Origin: Spartobacteria bacterium
GTDB lineage: Bacteria > Verrucomicrobiota > Verrucomicrobiia > Chthoniobacterales > Chthoniobacteraceae
Direction: 5' to 3'
Length of the DNA stretch: 6,389 nucleotides
NCBI GenBank assembly: GCA_025355595.1
Contig: JANXZI010000202.1
Coordinates: 1-6,389 of the forward strand
The notes beneath the pieces were generated by a model. The model was not told where the DNA came from. It did no database searches and saw only the letters and a program-made list of their open reading frames with translations. A program made the translations under genes and the position numbers. Shown piece by piece: positions 1 through 6,389 of this stretch. Each line of letters starts with the position of its first letter. The first letter of the stretch is position 1.

Positions 1-1875
1 ATTTTCGCGGAGGTGTTTGATGATCGCGTCGAGGAATTGCGCACCGAAGTCCTCGAGCTTTTTGATGCCGACTCCGCTGATGTTTTCCATGTCGCGTTCG
101 GTGGTCGGGTAATCGCGCGCCATCTCCCGCAGCGAGACATCGCCGAAGACGATGTACGCCGGGACGCTGCGGCTATCGGCGATCTCGCGACGGAGTTGGC
201 GGAGTTTTTCAAAGAGCGGCTCGTCGCAGGCGATGTCGCCTTTGCGATACGCGCGCGGTTTTGCCTCGTGCGCCGGATCGCCCCTCTCGCCTTTGCGTGT
301 GCGCTCGAGTTTCGCGGGCGGACGGGTGAGTTGGAGCGCGGGGCGGGCTTTCAGAAATTGCACGCCTTCGTCGGTCAGCTCGACGGTGGGAAATTCGCCG
401 GATGCAAGCTGGAGCAGGCCGAGGCGCACGAGTTCGCGGCCGATGTGCTGCCAGCCTTCGCGCGGGTGCTCGCTGCCGATGCCGAAGGTCGAAAGCTGAT
501 CGTGCTGCCATTTGCGGATGCGTTCGGTGTCCGCGCCGGTGAGGACTTCGGCGTGGTGATTGATGCCGAAGCTCGCGTCCCCGCGATACGACGCGGTGCG
601 CGCGCGAAATACGCAGGAGAGGAATTTCTGTGCGGCCAGCGAGCCGTCGAAGGTCTCGCGTGGGGTGAGGCAGTTGTCGCATGCGCCGCAATTTTGCTCG
701 GCGTACGTTTCGCCAAAATAGCCGAGCAGTTCCGCGCGCCGGCACGTCGCGCACTCGGCGTAGTGGACCATCTGGTGGAGCTGCGCGCGGGCGATGCGGC
801 GCTCGTCGGCGCTCGGCTTTTCGTCAATGAAGCGCGTCTGCTTCATCGCGTCGCCGGGGTTGAAAAGCAGCAGGCATTCGCCCGGCAGGCCGTCGCGTCC
901 GGCGCGTCCGGTTTCCTGATAGTAGCCCTCGATGTTTTTCGGCAGCTCGTAGTGGATGACGAAGCGCACGTTCGGCTTGTTGATCCCCATGCCGAAGGCG
1001 ATCGTCGCGCAAATCACGCGCACCTCGTCGCGCAGGAATGCCTCCTGATTTTCCGCGCGCAGCTTGTCCGAGAGGCCCGCGTGATACGCGCTCGCAGCGA
1101 CACCGTCGGCGGTCAGTTTTTCCGCGAGCGATTCCGCGGACTTGCGGCTGAAACAATACACGATGCCGCACTCACCCTTGCGCTCTTTGATGAAACGCAG
1201 CGTCTGCCGGTAGCCGTCGGCCTTCGGTACGACGCGGTACGTGAGGTTTGGCCGGTTGAAGCTCGCGACGAAATGCGCGTGCTCGTGCAGGTGGAGCTGC
1301 GCCGCGATGTCCTCGCGCACTCGCTCGGTCGCCGTCGCGGTGAGCGCCATGAAAGGCACACCGGGGAACTTTTCGCGCAGCGAGGCGATCTGCCGGTACT
1401 CAGGGCGAAAGTCGTGGCCCCATTCCGAGATGCAGTGCGCCTCGTCAATCGCGATGAGCGTCACCTTCCACTCGCGCAATTTGTCGAGAAAGCCGGGCAG
1501 CATGAGCCGCTCGGGCGCGGCATAGAGCATCCGGTATCTGCCGTTCCAGAGGCCATTCAGCCGGTCCTTCGCCTCGCGTTCGCCGAGCGTGGAATTCAAA
1601 AATGTCGCCGCCACGCCCATCGCCGTGAGCGCATCCACTTGGTCTTTCATCAGCGCGATGAGCGGCGACACGACGACCGTGAGGCCGTCGCCCAGCAGCG
1701 CGGGAAGCTGGAAGCACAGCGACTTTCCGCCGCCCGTGGGCAGCAGCGCGAGCACGTCGCGCCCGTCCATTGCCGCCGTGATGATCTCCTCCTGCAACGG
1801 CCGGAACGAGTCGTAGCCGAAGACGCGTTTCAGCGTGGAATGGAGTTCGGGACGATGGCGCACGCGCACTTTCAT
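1..1875 (-). CDS. recQ: ATP-dependent DNA helicase RecQ (3' end outside window)
   Basis: RecQ is a 3'-to-5' superfamily 2 DNA helicase of recombination and repair. The minus frame stays open from the ATG at 1875-1873 to the window edge, 625 codons without a stop. Visible motifs are FGYDSFRPLQ (Q-motif-like), Walker A PTGGGKS at residues 46-52, the DEAH box at 144-147 followed by CISEWGHDFRPEY, TATAT at 179-183, FNRPN, the ATIAFGMGINKP motif V near 290-301 and QETGRAGRDG motif VI near 320-329. A zinc-binding subdomain follows, with likely ligands C378, C396, C399 and C402. Next come an RQC winged helix (about 406-510) and an HRDC domain (about 550-625). E. coli RecQ has about 610 residues, so only a few C-terminal residues should be missing. 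The start is chosen by family alignment. No good Shine-Dalgarno precedes it, and the frame is open far upstream simply because of high GC. An in-frame TTG at 1899 is a weaker alternative. It is divergent from metK. Confidence 0.96.
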   Translation of the reverse strand, partial: MKVRVRHRPELHSTLKRVFGYDSFRPLQEEIITAAMDGRDVLALLPTGGGKSLCFQLPALLGDGLTVVVSPLIALMKDQVDALTAMGVAATFLNSTLGEREAKDRLNGLWNGRYRMLYAAPERLMLPGFLDKLREWKVTLIAIDEAHCISEWGHDFRPEYRQIASLREKFPGVPFMALTATATERVREDIAAQLHLHEHAHFVASFNRPNLTYRVVPKADGYRQTLRFIKERKGECGIVYCFSRKSAESLAEKLTADGVAASAYHAGLSDKLRAENQEAFLRDEVRVICATIAFGMGINKPNVRFVIHYELPKNIEGYYQETGRAGRDGLPGECLLLFNPGDAMKQTRFIDEKPSADERRIARAQLHQMVHYAECATCRRAELLGYFGETYAEQNCGACDNCLTPRETFDGSLAAQKFLSCVFRARTASYRGDASFGINHHAEVLTGADTERIRKWQHDQLSTFGIGSEHPREGWQHIGRELVRLGLLQLASGEFPTVELTDEGVQFLKARPALQLTRPPAKLERTRKGERGDPAHEAKPRAYRKGDIACDEPLFEKLRQLRREIADSRSVPAYIVFGDVSLREMARDYPTTERDMENISGVGIKKLEDFGAQFLDAIIKHLREN

Positions 1876-1966
1876 GCGCGGGGAAATGCGCGGGTTCAAT
1901 CCCGAAGCGGCAGAGACCAGCCGTAGACCGCGGCGGAAGCGACCGCGCCCCGCCGCTTTCGGAGGA

Positions 1967-2129
1967 CGGCAGCCGGTGGCACTCCTTTCGGGCTGCCGGC
2001 CGGAAATCCCTTCCAAAGGCGGTGTCGCGCTAAAGCTTGCCGCCGCACTCCAAGGCGCAGGTGTCATCTGGAACGCCAACTTCACGTTTCGCGCCCAAGA
2101 ACGCCGGCCGGAAAAGGCCGCACTTTCCG
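1967..2129. repeat. GC-rich hairpin block, candidate dispersed intergenic repeat
   Basis: Most of the recQ/metK intergenic DNA is a run of short inverted and direct repeats. CGGCAGCC (1967-1974) pairs perfectly with GGCTGCCG (1991-1998) around a 16-base loop. GGCGGTG (2018-2024) pairs with TGCCGCC (2038-2044) including two G-T pairs. GGCG (2054-2057) can pair with CGCC (2074-2077). CGGAAA (2109-2114) pairs with TTTCCG (2124-2129). The 12-mer GCCGGCCGGAAA occurs twice in direct orientation, at 1995-2006 and 2103-2114. The block resembles GC-rich intergenic repeats that I associate with Verrucomicrobiota genomes, but this is memory, not a search. It has no convincing coding capacity: the open frames through it are GC-driven and resemble no known protein. 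It must also contain or adjoin the recQ promoter, for which I see no convincing boxes. Bases 1876-1966 show nothing else recognisable. Confidence 0.4.
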
Positions 2130-2130
2130 A

Positions 2131-2163
2131 TTGACCCGCAGCCCCTTCTTTGCAACATATCAT
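2131..2163 (+). promoter_or_regulatory. possible sigma-70-type promoter for metK-ahcY
   Basis: TTGACC at 2131-2136 matches the -35 consensus at five of six positions. TATCAT at 2158-2163 matches the -10 consensus at five of six, but the spacer is 21 bases, longer than the usual 16-18. Closer alternatives such as CATATC (2156-2161) match poorly. Base composition switches here from very GC-rich to AT-richer sequence, as expected at a promoter. The position, 74-106 bases upstream of the metK ATG, is sensible. The site is inferred only. Confidence 0.35.
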
Positions 2164-2164
2164 G

Positions 2165-2176
2165 CAATCATGATTG
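2165..2176. promoter_or_regulatory. perfect 12-base palindrome, possible operator
   Basis: CAATCATGATTG is its own reverse complement with no spacer. It lies two bases after the candidate -10 box and 60 bases before the metK start, a place where a dimeric repressor would block transcription. The core ATCATG occurs three times nearby (2159-2164, 2167-2172, 2203-2208). In addition, ATGCAA (2162-2167) could pair with TTGCAT (2190-2195) in RNA. I recognise no specific regulator site: the E. coli MetJ box (AGACGTCT) is absent. A chance palindrome remains possible. Confidence 0.3.
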
Positions 2177-2236
2177 ATGAGTGCGTTTCTTGCATCCGCC
2201 GAATCATGCCAAACGAAAACCCACCAACCACACCAC

Positions 2237-3439
<1,203 letters not shown>

Positions 3440-3441
3440 TC

Positions 3442-3456
3442 AACTAACTAACTAAC
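3442..3456 (+). repeat. CTAA tandem spacer between metK and ahcY
   Basis: The 20-base metK-ahcY junction consists largely of a four-base repeat (AACT three times, then AAC). With the metK stop it places TAA in all three plus frames (3437, 3445 or 3449, 3453) just before the ahcY ATG. No Shine-Dalgarno is present. The spacer could keep the ribosome site unstructured or release readthrough ribosomes before reinitiation. That role is inference. Confidence 0.6.
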
Positions 3457-3459
3457 ATC

Positions 3460-4935
3460 ATGGCTAAGATCAAACTCTCACCGCCGCGCGCCAAAGCGCC
3501 GGCCAAATCCAACGGTGCCTCCAACGGCGCCAAGCAGGACTACCAGGTCCGCGACATTTCCCTCGCTGCCTGGGGTCGCAAGGAAATCACCATCGCCGAG
3601 CACGAGATGCCCGGCCTTATGTCCGTCCGCCGCAAGTATGCGAAAGAGAAGCCGCTGAAGGGCGTCCGCATCACTGGCTCGCTGCACATGACCATCCAGA
3701 CCGCCGTGCTCATCGAGACCCTCAAGGAGCTCGGAGCTGACGTGCGCTGGGCGAGCTGCAATATTTTCTCCACGCAAGACCACGCCGCTTCCGCGATCGC
3801 CGCGACGGGCACGCCGGTGTTTGCCTGGAAAGGTGAGACGCTCGAAGAATACTGGGATCTCACGCTGAAGGCCGTCATTCATCCCGGCGAGAAAGGCCCG
3901 CAGCTCGTCGTGGACGACGGTGGCGACGTCACACTCCTCATTCACAAAGGCTATGAACTCGAGCAGGGCGACAAGTGGGTGAACAGCGCTAGCGGTTCGC
4001 ACGAAGAGCAGGTCATCAAGAACCTTCTTAAGCGTGTGGCTAAGTCGCATCCCGGCATCTGGACTAAGATGGTGAAAGACTGGCGTGGCGTCTCCGAGGA
4101 GACCACCACCGGCGTCCATCGCCTCTACCAGATGAAGGAAGCCGGCAAGCTCCTCGTCCCCGCCATCAATGTGAATGACTCGGTGACTAAGTCGAAATTC
4201 GACAATCTCTACGGCTGCCGCGAGTCCCTCTGCGACGGTCTCAAGCGCGCCACCGACGTCATGATCGCCGGCAAAGTCGCGGTCGTCTGCGGCTATGGCG
4301 ATGTCGGCAAAGGCAGCGCATTCTCGCTCCGCGGTCTCGGTGCCCGCGTCGTCGTCACGGAAATTGATCCTATCAACGCCCTGCAGGCCGCGATGGAAGG
4401 CTTTGAAGTCACCACTGTCGAGGACACCCTCGGCCGCGGCGACATCTACGTGACCACGACTGGCAACAAGGACGTCATCACCCTCGATCACATGCTGAAG
4501 ATGAAAGACCAGGCGATCGTCTGCAACATTGGCCACTTCGACAATGAAATCCAAGTCGAGCGCCTCAACACCCACAAGGGCGTGAAGCGGATCACCGTGA
4601 AGCCGCAGTATGATGCCTACACGCTGCCAAATGGCCGCACCATCTATATGCTGGCCGAAGGCCGCCTCGTGAACCTCGGCTGCGCCACCGGCCACCCAAG
4701 CTTCGTGATGTCGAACTCATTCACTAACCAGACGCTCGCCCAGCTCGACCTCTGGACGAACAAGGACAAATACGCCGCCGAAGTCTATCGTCTGCCGAAG
4801 CACCTCGACGAGGAAGTCGCGCGCCTGCACCTTGAAAAAATCGGCGTGAAGCTCACCAAGCTCACCAAGTCCCAGGCCGAATACCTCGGCGTGAACGCAA
4901 ACGGACCTTACAAGCCCGAGCATTACCGCTACTAA
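3460..4935 (+). CDS. ahcY: adenosylhomocysteinase (S-adenosylhomocysteine hydrolase)
   Basis: AhcY reversibly hydrolyses S-adenosylhomocysteine to adenosine and homocysteine, using tightly bound NAD+, and so relieves product inhibition of methyltransferases. The 491-residue protein starts with an Ala/Lys/Asn-rich low-complexity tail (about 1-26). The substrate domain follows, with GSLHMTIQTAVLIETL and DDGGD at 152-156 (D153 matches human D131), and SEETTTGVH with E214. VNDSVTKSKFDNLYGC supplies K244, D248 and C253, matching human K186, D190 and C195. The NAD-binding Rossmann fold has GYGDVGKG at 278-285, and NIGHFDNE holds H359 (human H301). The C-terminal KPEHYRY supplies the lysine and tyrosine that reach the partner subunit's NAD. 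Compared with the 432-residue human enzyme there is an insert of about 36 residues between D156 and S212, the longer bacterial form also seen in Mycobacterium. All catalytic residues are present. It is probably cotranscribed with metK, 20 bases upstream, and ends at the terminator at 5017-5045. Confidence 0.98.
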   Translation: MAKIKLSPPRAKAPAKSNGASNGAKQDYQVRDISLAAWGRKEITIAEHEMPGLMSVRRKYAKEKPLKGVRITGSLHMTIQTAVLIETLKELGADVRWASCNIFSTQDHAASAIAATGTPVFAWKGETLEEYWDLTLKAVIHPGEKGPQLVVDDGGDVTLLIHKGYELEQGDKWVNSASGSHEEQVIKNLLKRVAKSHPGIWTKMVKDWRGVSEETTTGVHRLYQMKEAGKLLVPAINVNDSVTKSKFDNLYGCRESLCDGLKRATDVMIAGKVAVVCGYGDVGKGSAFSLRGLGARVVVTEIDPINALQAAMEGFEVTTVEDTLGRGDIYVTTTGNKDVITLDHMLKMKDQAIVCNIGHFDNEIQVERLNTHKGVKRITVKPQYDAYTLPNGRTIYMLAEGRLVNLGCATGHPSFVMSNSFTNQTLAQLDLWTNKDKYAAEVYRLPKHLDEEVARLHLEKIGVKLTKLTKSQAEYLGVNANGPYKPEHYRY

Positions 4936-5016
4936 GTAGGTGCATTCGTGGGCTTCCACCCGCGCCAGCAACATAACTCCTGCAATAGTGCCCTAACCCT
5001 GCACTGTAACACCAAG

Positions 5017-5045
5017 GCGCGCGGTCGAAAGGCCGCGCGCTTTTT
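5017..5045 (+). terminator. intrinsic terminator of metK-ahcY
   Basis: GCGCGCGG (5017-5024) pairs perfectly with CCGCGCGC (5033-5040). A U-G and a C-G pair extend the stem inward to ten pairs, closed by a GAAA tetraloop (5027-5030) of the stable GNRA type. Five T residues (5041-5045) follow directly, and A5014-A5015 can pair with T's of that tract. It lies 82 bases after the ahcY stop. A minor hairpin, AGTGC (4987-4991) with GCACT (5001-5005), precedes it. On the minus strand the same stem is not followed by a T-run, so it serves the convergent gene poorly. Nothing else is recognisable in 4936-5106. Confidence 0.88.
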
Positions 5046-5106
5046 GTGGTTCGAGAGCCTGCGTGATGCCCGACTCTCCCCGCGTGATCCAGATGCCAGT
5101 CCGCGC

Positions 5107-6389
5107 CTATTTTCCGTCGAGCTTCAACTGGACGTCGGCGATTTCGCAGGAGCCGAGGTATTGATCGAGCTCGAAACGAAACTCGAGGATCGCGAGCGTC
5201 GTCGTGTCGAGCGACTTGATGGTCTTGTCCCGGAAGTGGACGGTGAAGGTCTTCTTCACGGTGCGCCACTGCTGGCTGTTGCTGAATTTTTCCACCTCGT
5301 AGAGTTCCTCGTGGGCCTCGTCCTTCACGGCTTTCACGCCGCGCCCGGATGGGGTGAACTTGGTGGGCTTGTTTTCATTCGCGCCGAGATAGGCCACGGT
5401 GGCCTGCGAATCGCGCATGCCCGCCCCTTTCATCGAGAAGCTCAGGGTGTAGCTGCCGCCGACTTTCAGCGGCGTGAGCGTCTGGCGGATGATGAATGAA
5501 TTGGTGACGCGCCCGCCCGCGGCCCAGTTCGCGGGCATCGCATACCACTGATCCAGCCAGTAGCGGAAGAAGTCGGTGGAGTCCGCGCCGTCCACCATGA
5601 GCGGGACCATCTTGATGGATTTGTTCGGCGTGGGGAAGTAGCCGGACTTGAGCACCCGGCCGCCGCCCGGGCCGGTGGTCTCCTGCACCGAGGTGGAGGC
5701 GTAGAGGTTGCCGCGGGTATTGCCGGAATCGAGTGTCCAGCCTGTGGGGAGGCGGATGTCATTGGCCCAGAGATTCACTCCCTGGATTTCGGTCGCGGAG
5801 CCAAATTTCGGCTCGGTCTTCGTGCCGATGTTCAGCGCGATGGCAATGCGCCCGTTGGCCTTGCCGAGGAGCAGATCGATCAGCCCGTCGCCATTGAAAT
5901 CGCAGGCGTGCGGCGCGACGCCGGCGCCGACATTTTTTGCACCGCCAAAGGTGATCATCTCCGCGAGGGGCAGTTCGGTGCCGGGCTTCCATTTTCCGGG
6001 ATTCGCGTAGATGCCCACGGTGCCGAGCCGGTCGCCCACGAGCACGTCGGGCTCGCCGTCGCCATTGATGTCCGCGACGGTCGGCACGAGCTGCTCGCGG
6101 CCATCGCCGTAGCAGAGGTAGTGGCGGTGCTCGTCGGTGAATTTCGGCACGGAGGCGCTGGACTGATTGAGCAGTACGAAGACGGAGTTGGCGGAGTAGG
6201 AGCCTTCGCCGATGAGCAGATCGGGCCTGCCGTCCTTGTTCCAGTCAAAGGCGCACGGCGCAAAAAGATTGCCCCACGGCTTCGCGCCGACGGGCACGCG
6301 GACGTTCGCGTATTTGCGCGGCTGCGGGAAGACGGGCGCGCTCGTGTTGCCGGTGTTATGCACGATGCAGATGTCGCCGTCGTAGTTGC
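5107..6389 (-). CDS. FG-GAP/VCBS-repeat protein with C-terminal carbohydrate-binding-like domain (5' end outside window)
   Basis: The minus frame is open from the right edge to the TAG at 5107, at least 427 codons. The GTG at 6363 is internal, because repeat-like sequence (NYDGDICIVHN) continues upstream of it, so the start is not in the window. Three Ca-binding-loop repeats are clear: DWNKDGRPDLLIG (from 6246), DINGDGEPDVLVG (from 6072) and DFNGDGLIDLLLG (from 5901), 57-58 residues apart, as in blades of an FG-GAP/VCBS beta-propeller. After about 5790 the protein changes to a beta-rich region with GGSYTLSFSMKGAG, WRTVKKTFTV and CEIADVQL. This resembles the galactose-binding-like jelly roll of CBM4/9-type modules (stacked strands ending in a 'xIDDVxL'-like strand). 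Such proteins are usually exported, but the signal peptide would lie outside the window. No catalytic domain is visible, and substrate is unknown. It is convergent with ahcY and independent of it. Confidence 0.85.
   Translation of the reverse strand, partial: NYDGDICIVHNTGNTSAPVFPQPRKYANVRVPVGAKPWGNLFAPCAFDWNKDGRPDLLIGEGSYSANSVFVLLNQSSASVPKFTDEHRHYLCYGDGREQLVPTVADINGDGEPDVLVGDRLGTVGIYANPGKWKPGTELPLAEMITFGGAKNVGAGVAPHACDFNGDGLIDLLLGKANGRIAIALNIGTKTEPKFGSATEIQGVNLWANDIRLPTGWTLDSGNTRGNLYASTSVQETTGPGGGRVLKSGYFPTPNKSIKMVPLMVDGADSTDFFRYWLDQWYAMPANWAAGGRVTNSFIIRQTLTPLKVGGSYTLSFSMKGAGMRDSQATVAYLGANENKPTKFTPSGRGVKAVKDEAHEELYEVEKFSNSQQWRTVKKTFTVHFRDKTIKSLDTTTLAILEFRFELDQYLGSCEIADVQLKLDGK

Noticed and set aside
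13..1926. 637-codon open frame on the plus strand
   Set aside because: It lies antisense to recQ, whose minus-strand frame carries all helicase motifs, and its translation resembles no known family. Long antisense frames are usual opposite GC-rich genes with C/G-ending codons.
1981..1987. Strong Shine-Dalgarno-like AAGGAGT on the minus strand
   Set aside because: It lies in the loop of a hairpin, over 100 bases from the recQ ATG, with no suitably spaced in-frame start, so it is probably coincidental.
1835..2134. 99-codon plus-strand frame across the recQ start and intergenic region
   Set aside because: It overlaps the recQ 5' end and the hairpin block, has no ribosome site and shows no recognisable domain. 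It is best explained as read-through of repeat-like GC-rich DNA.
2177..2236. Upstream ATG giving MetK 20 extra residues
   Set aside because: The extra residues have no counterpart in MetK proteins, and the family N-terminus fits the ATG at 2237. It has no better ribosome site.
3478..4695. 405-codon open frame on the minus strand
   Set aside because: It lies wholly antisense to ahcY, which is complete and conserved. It has no recognisable motif of its own.
4948..5499. 183-codon plus-strand frame after ahcY
   Set aside because: It runs through the terminator hairpin and antisense to the FG-GAP gene, and its translation has no known motif.
6361..6363. GTG as start of the FG-GAP protein
   Set aside because: The same frame continues upstream to the window edge with repeat-like NYDGDICIV sequence, so the GTG codes for an internal valine.

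Overview
The window is GC-rich bacterial chromosome with four protein-coding genes, two of them cut by the window edges, and one compact regulatory and repeat region. From left to right: a recQ-type DNA helicase gene on the minus strand (1-1875, 3' end outside the window); a 361-base divergent intergenic region (1876-2236); metK (2237-3439) and ahcY (3460-4935) on the plus strand, 20 bases apart; a strong intrinsic terminator (5017-5045); and, on the minus strand and convergent with ahcY, the 3' part of a gene for an FG-GAP/VCBS-repeat protein with a C-terminal carbohydrate-binding-like domain (5107-6389, 5' end outside the window).

metK and ahcY form a clear two-gene unit of the activated methyl cycle. 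MetK makes S-adenosylmethionine from methionine and ATP. AhcY removes S-adenosylhomocysteine, the inhibitory product of all SAM-dependent methyltransferases, giving adenosine and homocysteine. The two are separated only by a short CTAA-repeat spacer and are followed by a textbook terminator, so they are probably one transcript. RecQ (recombination and repair) and the FG-GAP protein (probably exported) have no evident functional link to that cycle.

Lineage is inferred, not proved. High GC, the metK-ahcY pairing, starts without a Shine-Dalgarno sequence behind A/C-rich leaders, an FG-GAP/carbohydrate-binding-like protein and a GC-rich intergenic hairpin repeat together suggest Verrucomicrobiota (a Chthoniobacter-like soil or freshwater bacterium) or a neighbouring PVC lineage.

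The core genes are ordinary and well conserved. The least explained DNA is the recQ/metK intergenic region. It holds a hairpin-rich repeat-like block (about 1967-2129), then a possible promoter, a perfect 12-base palindrome, and a leader with a small overlapping upstream reading frame. I saw no match to SAM or SAH riboswitch classes that I know, no CRISPR, no tRNA or rRNA and no transposase.
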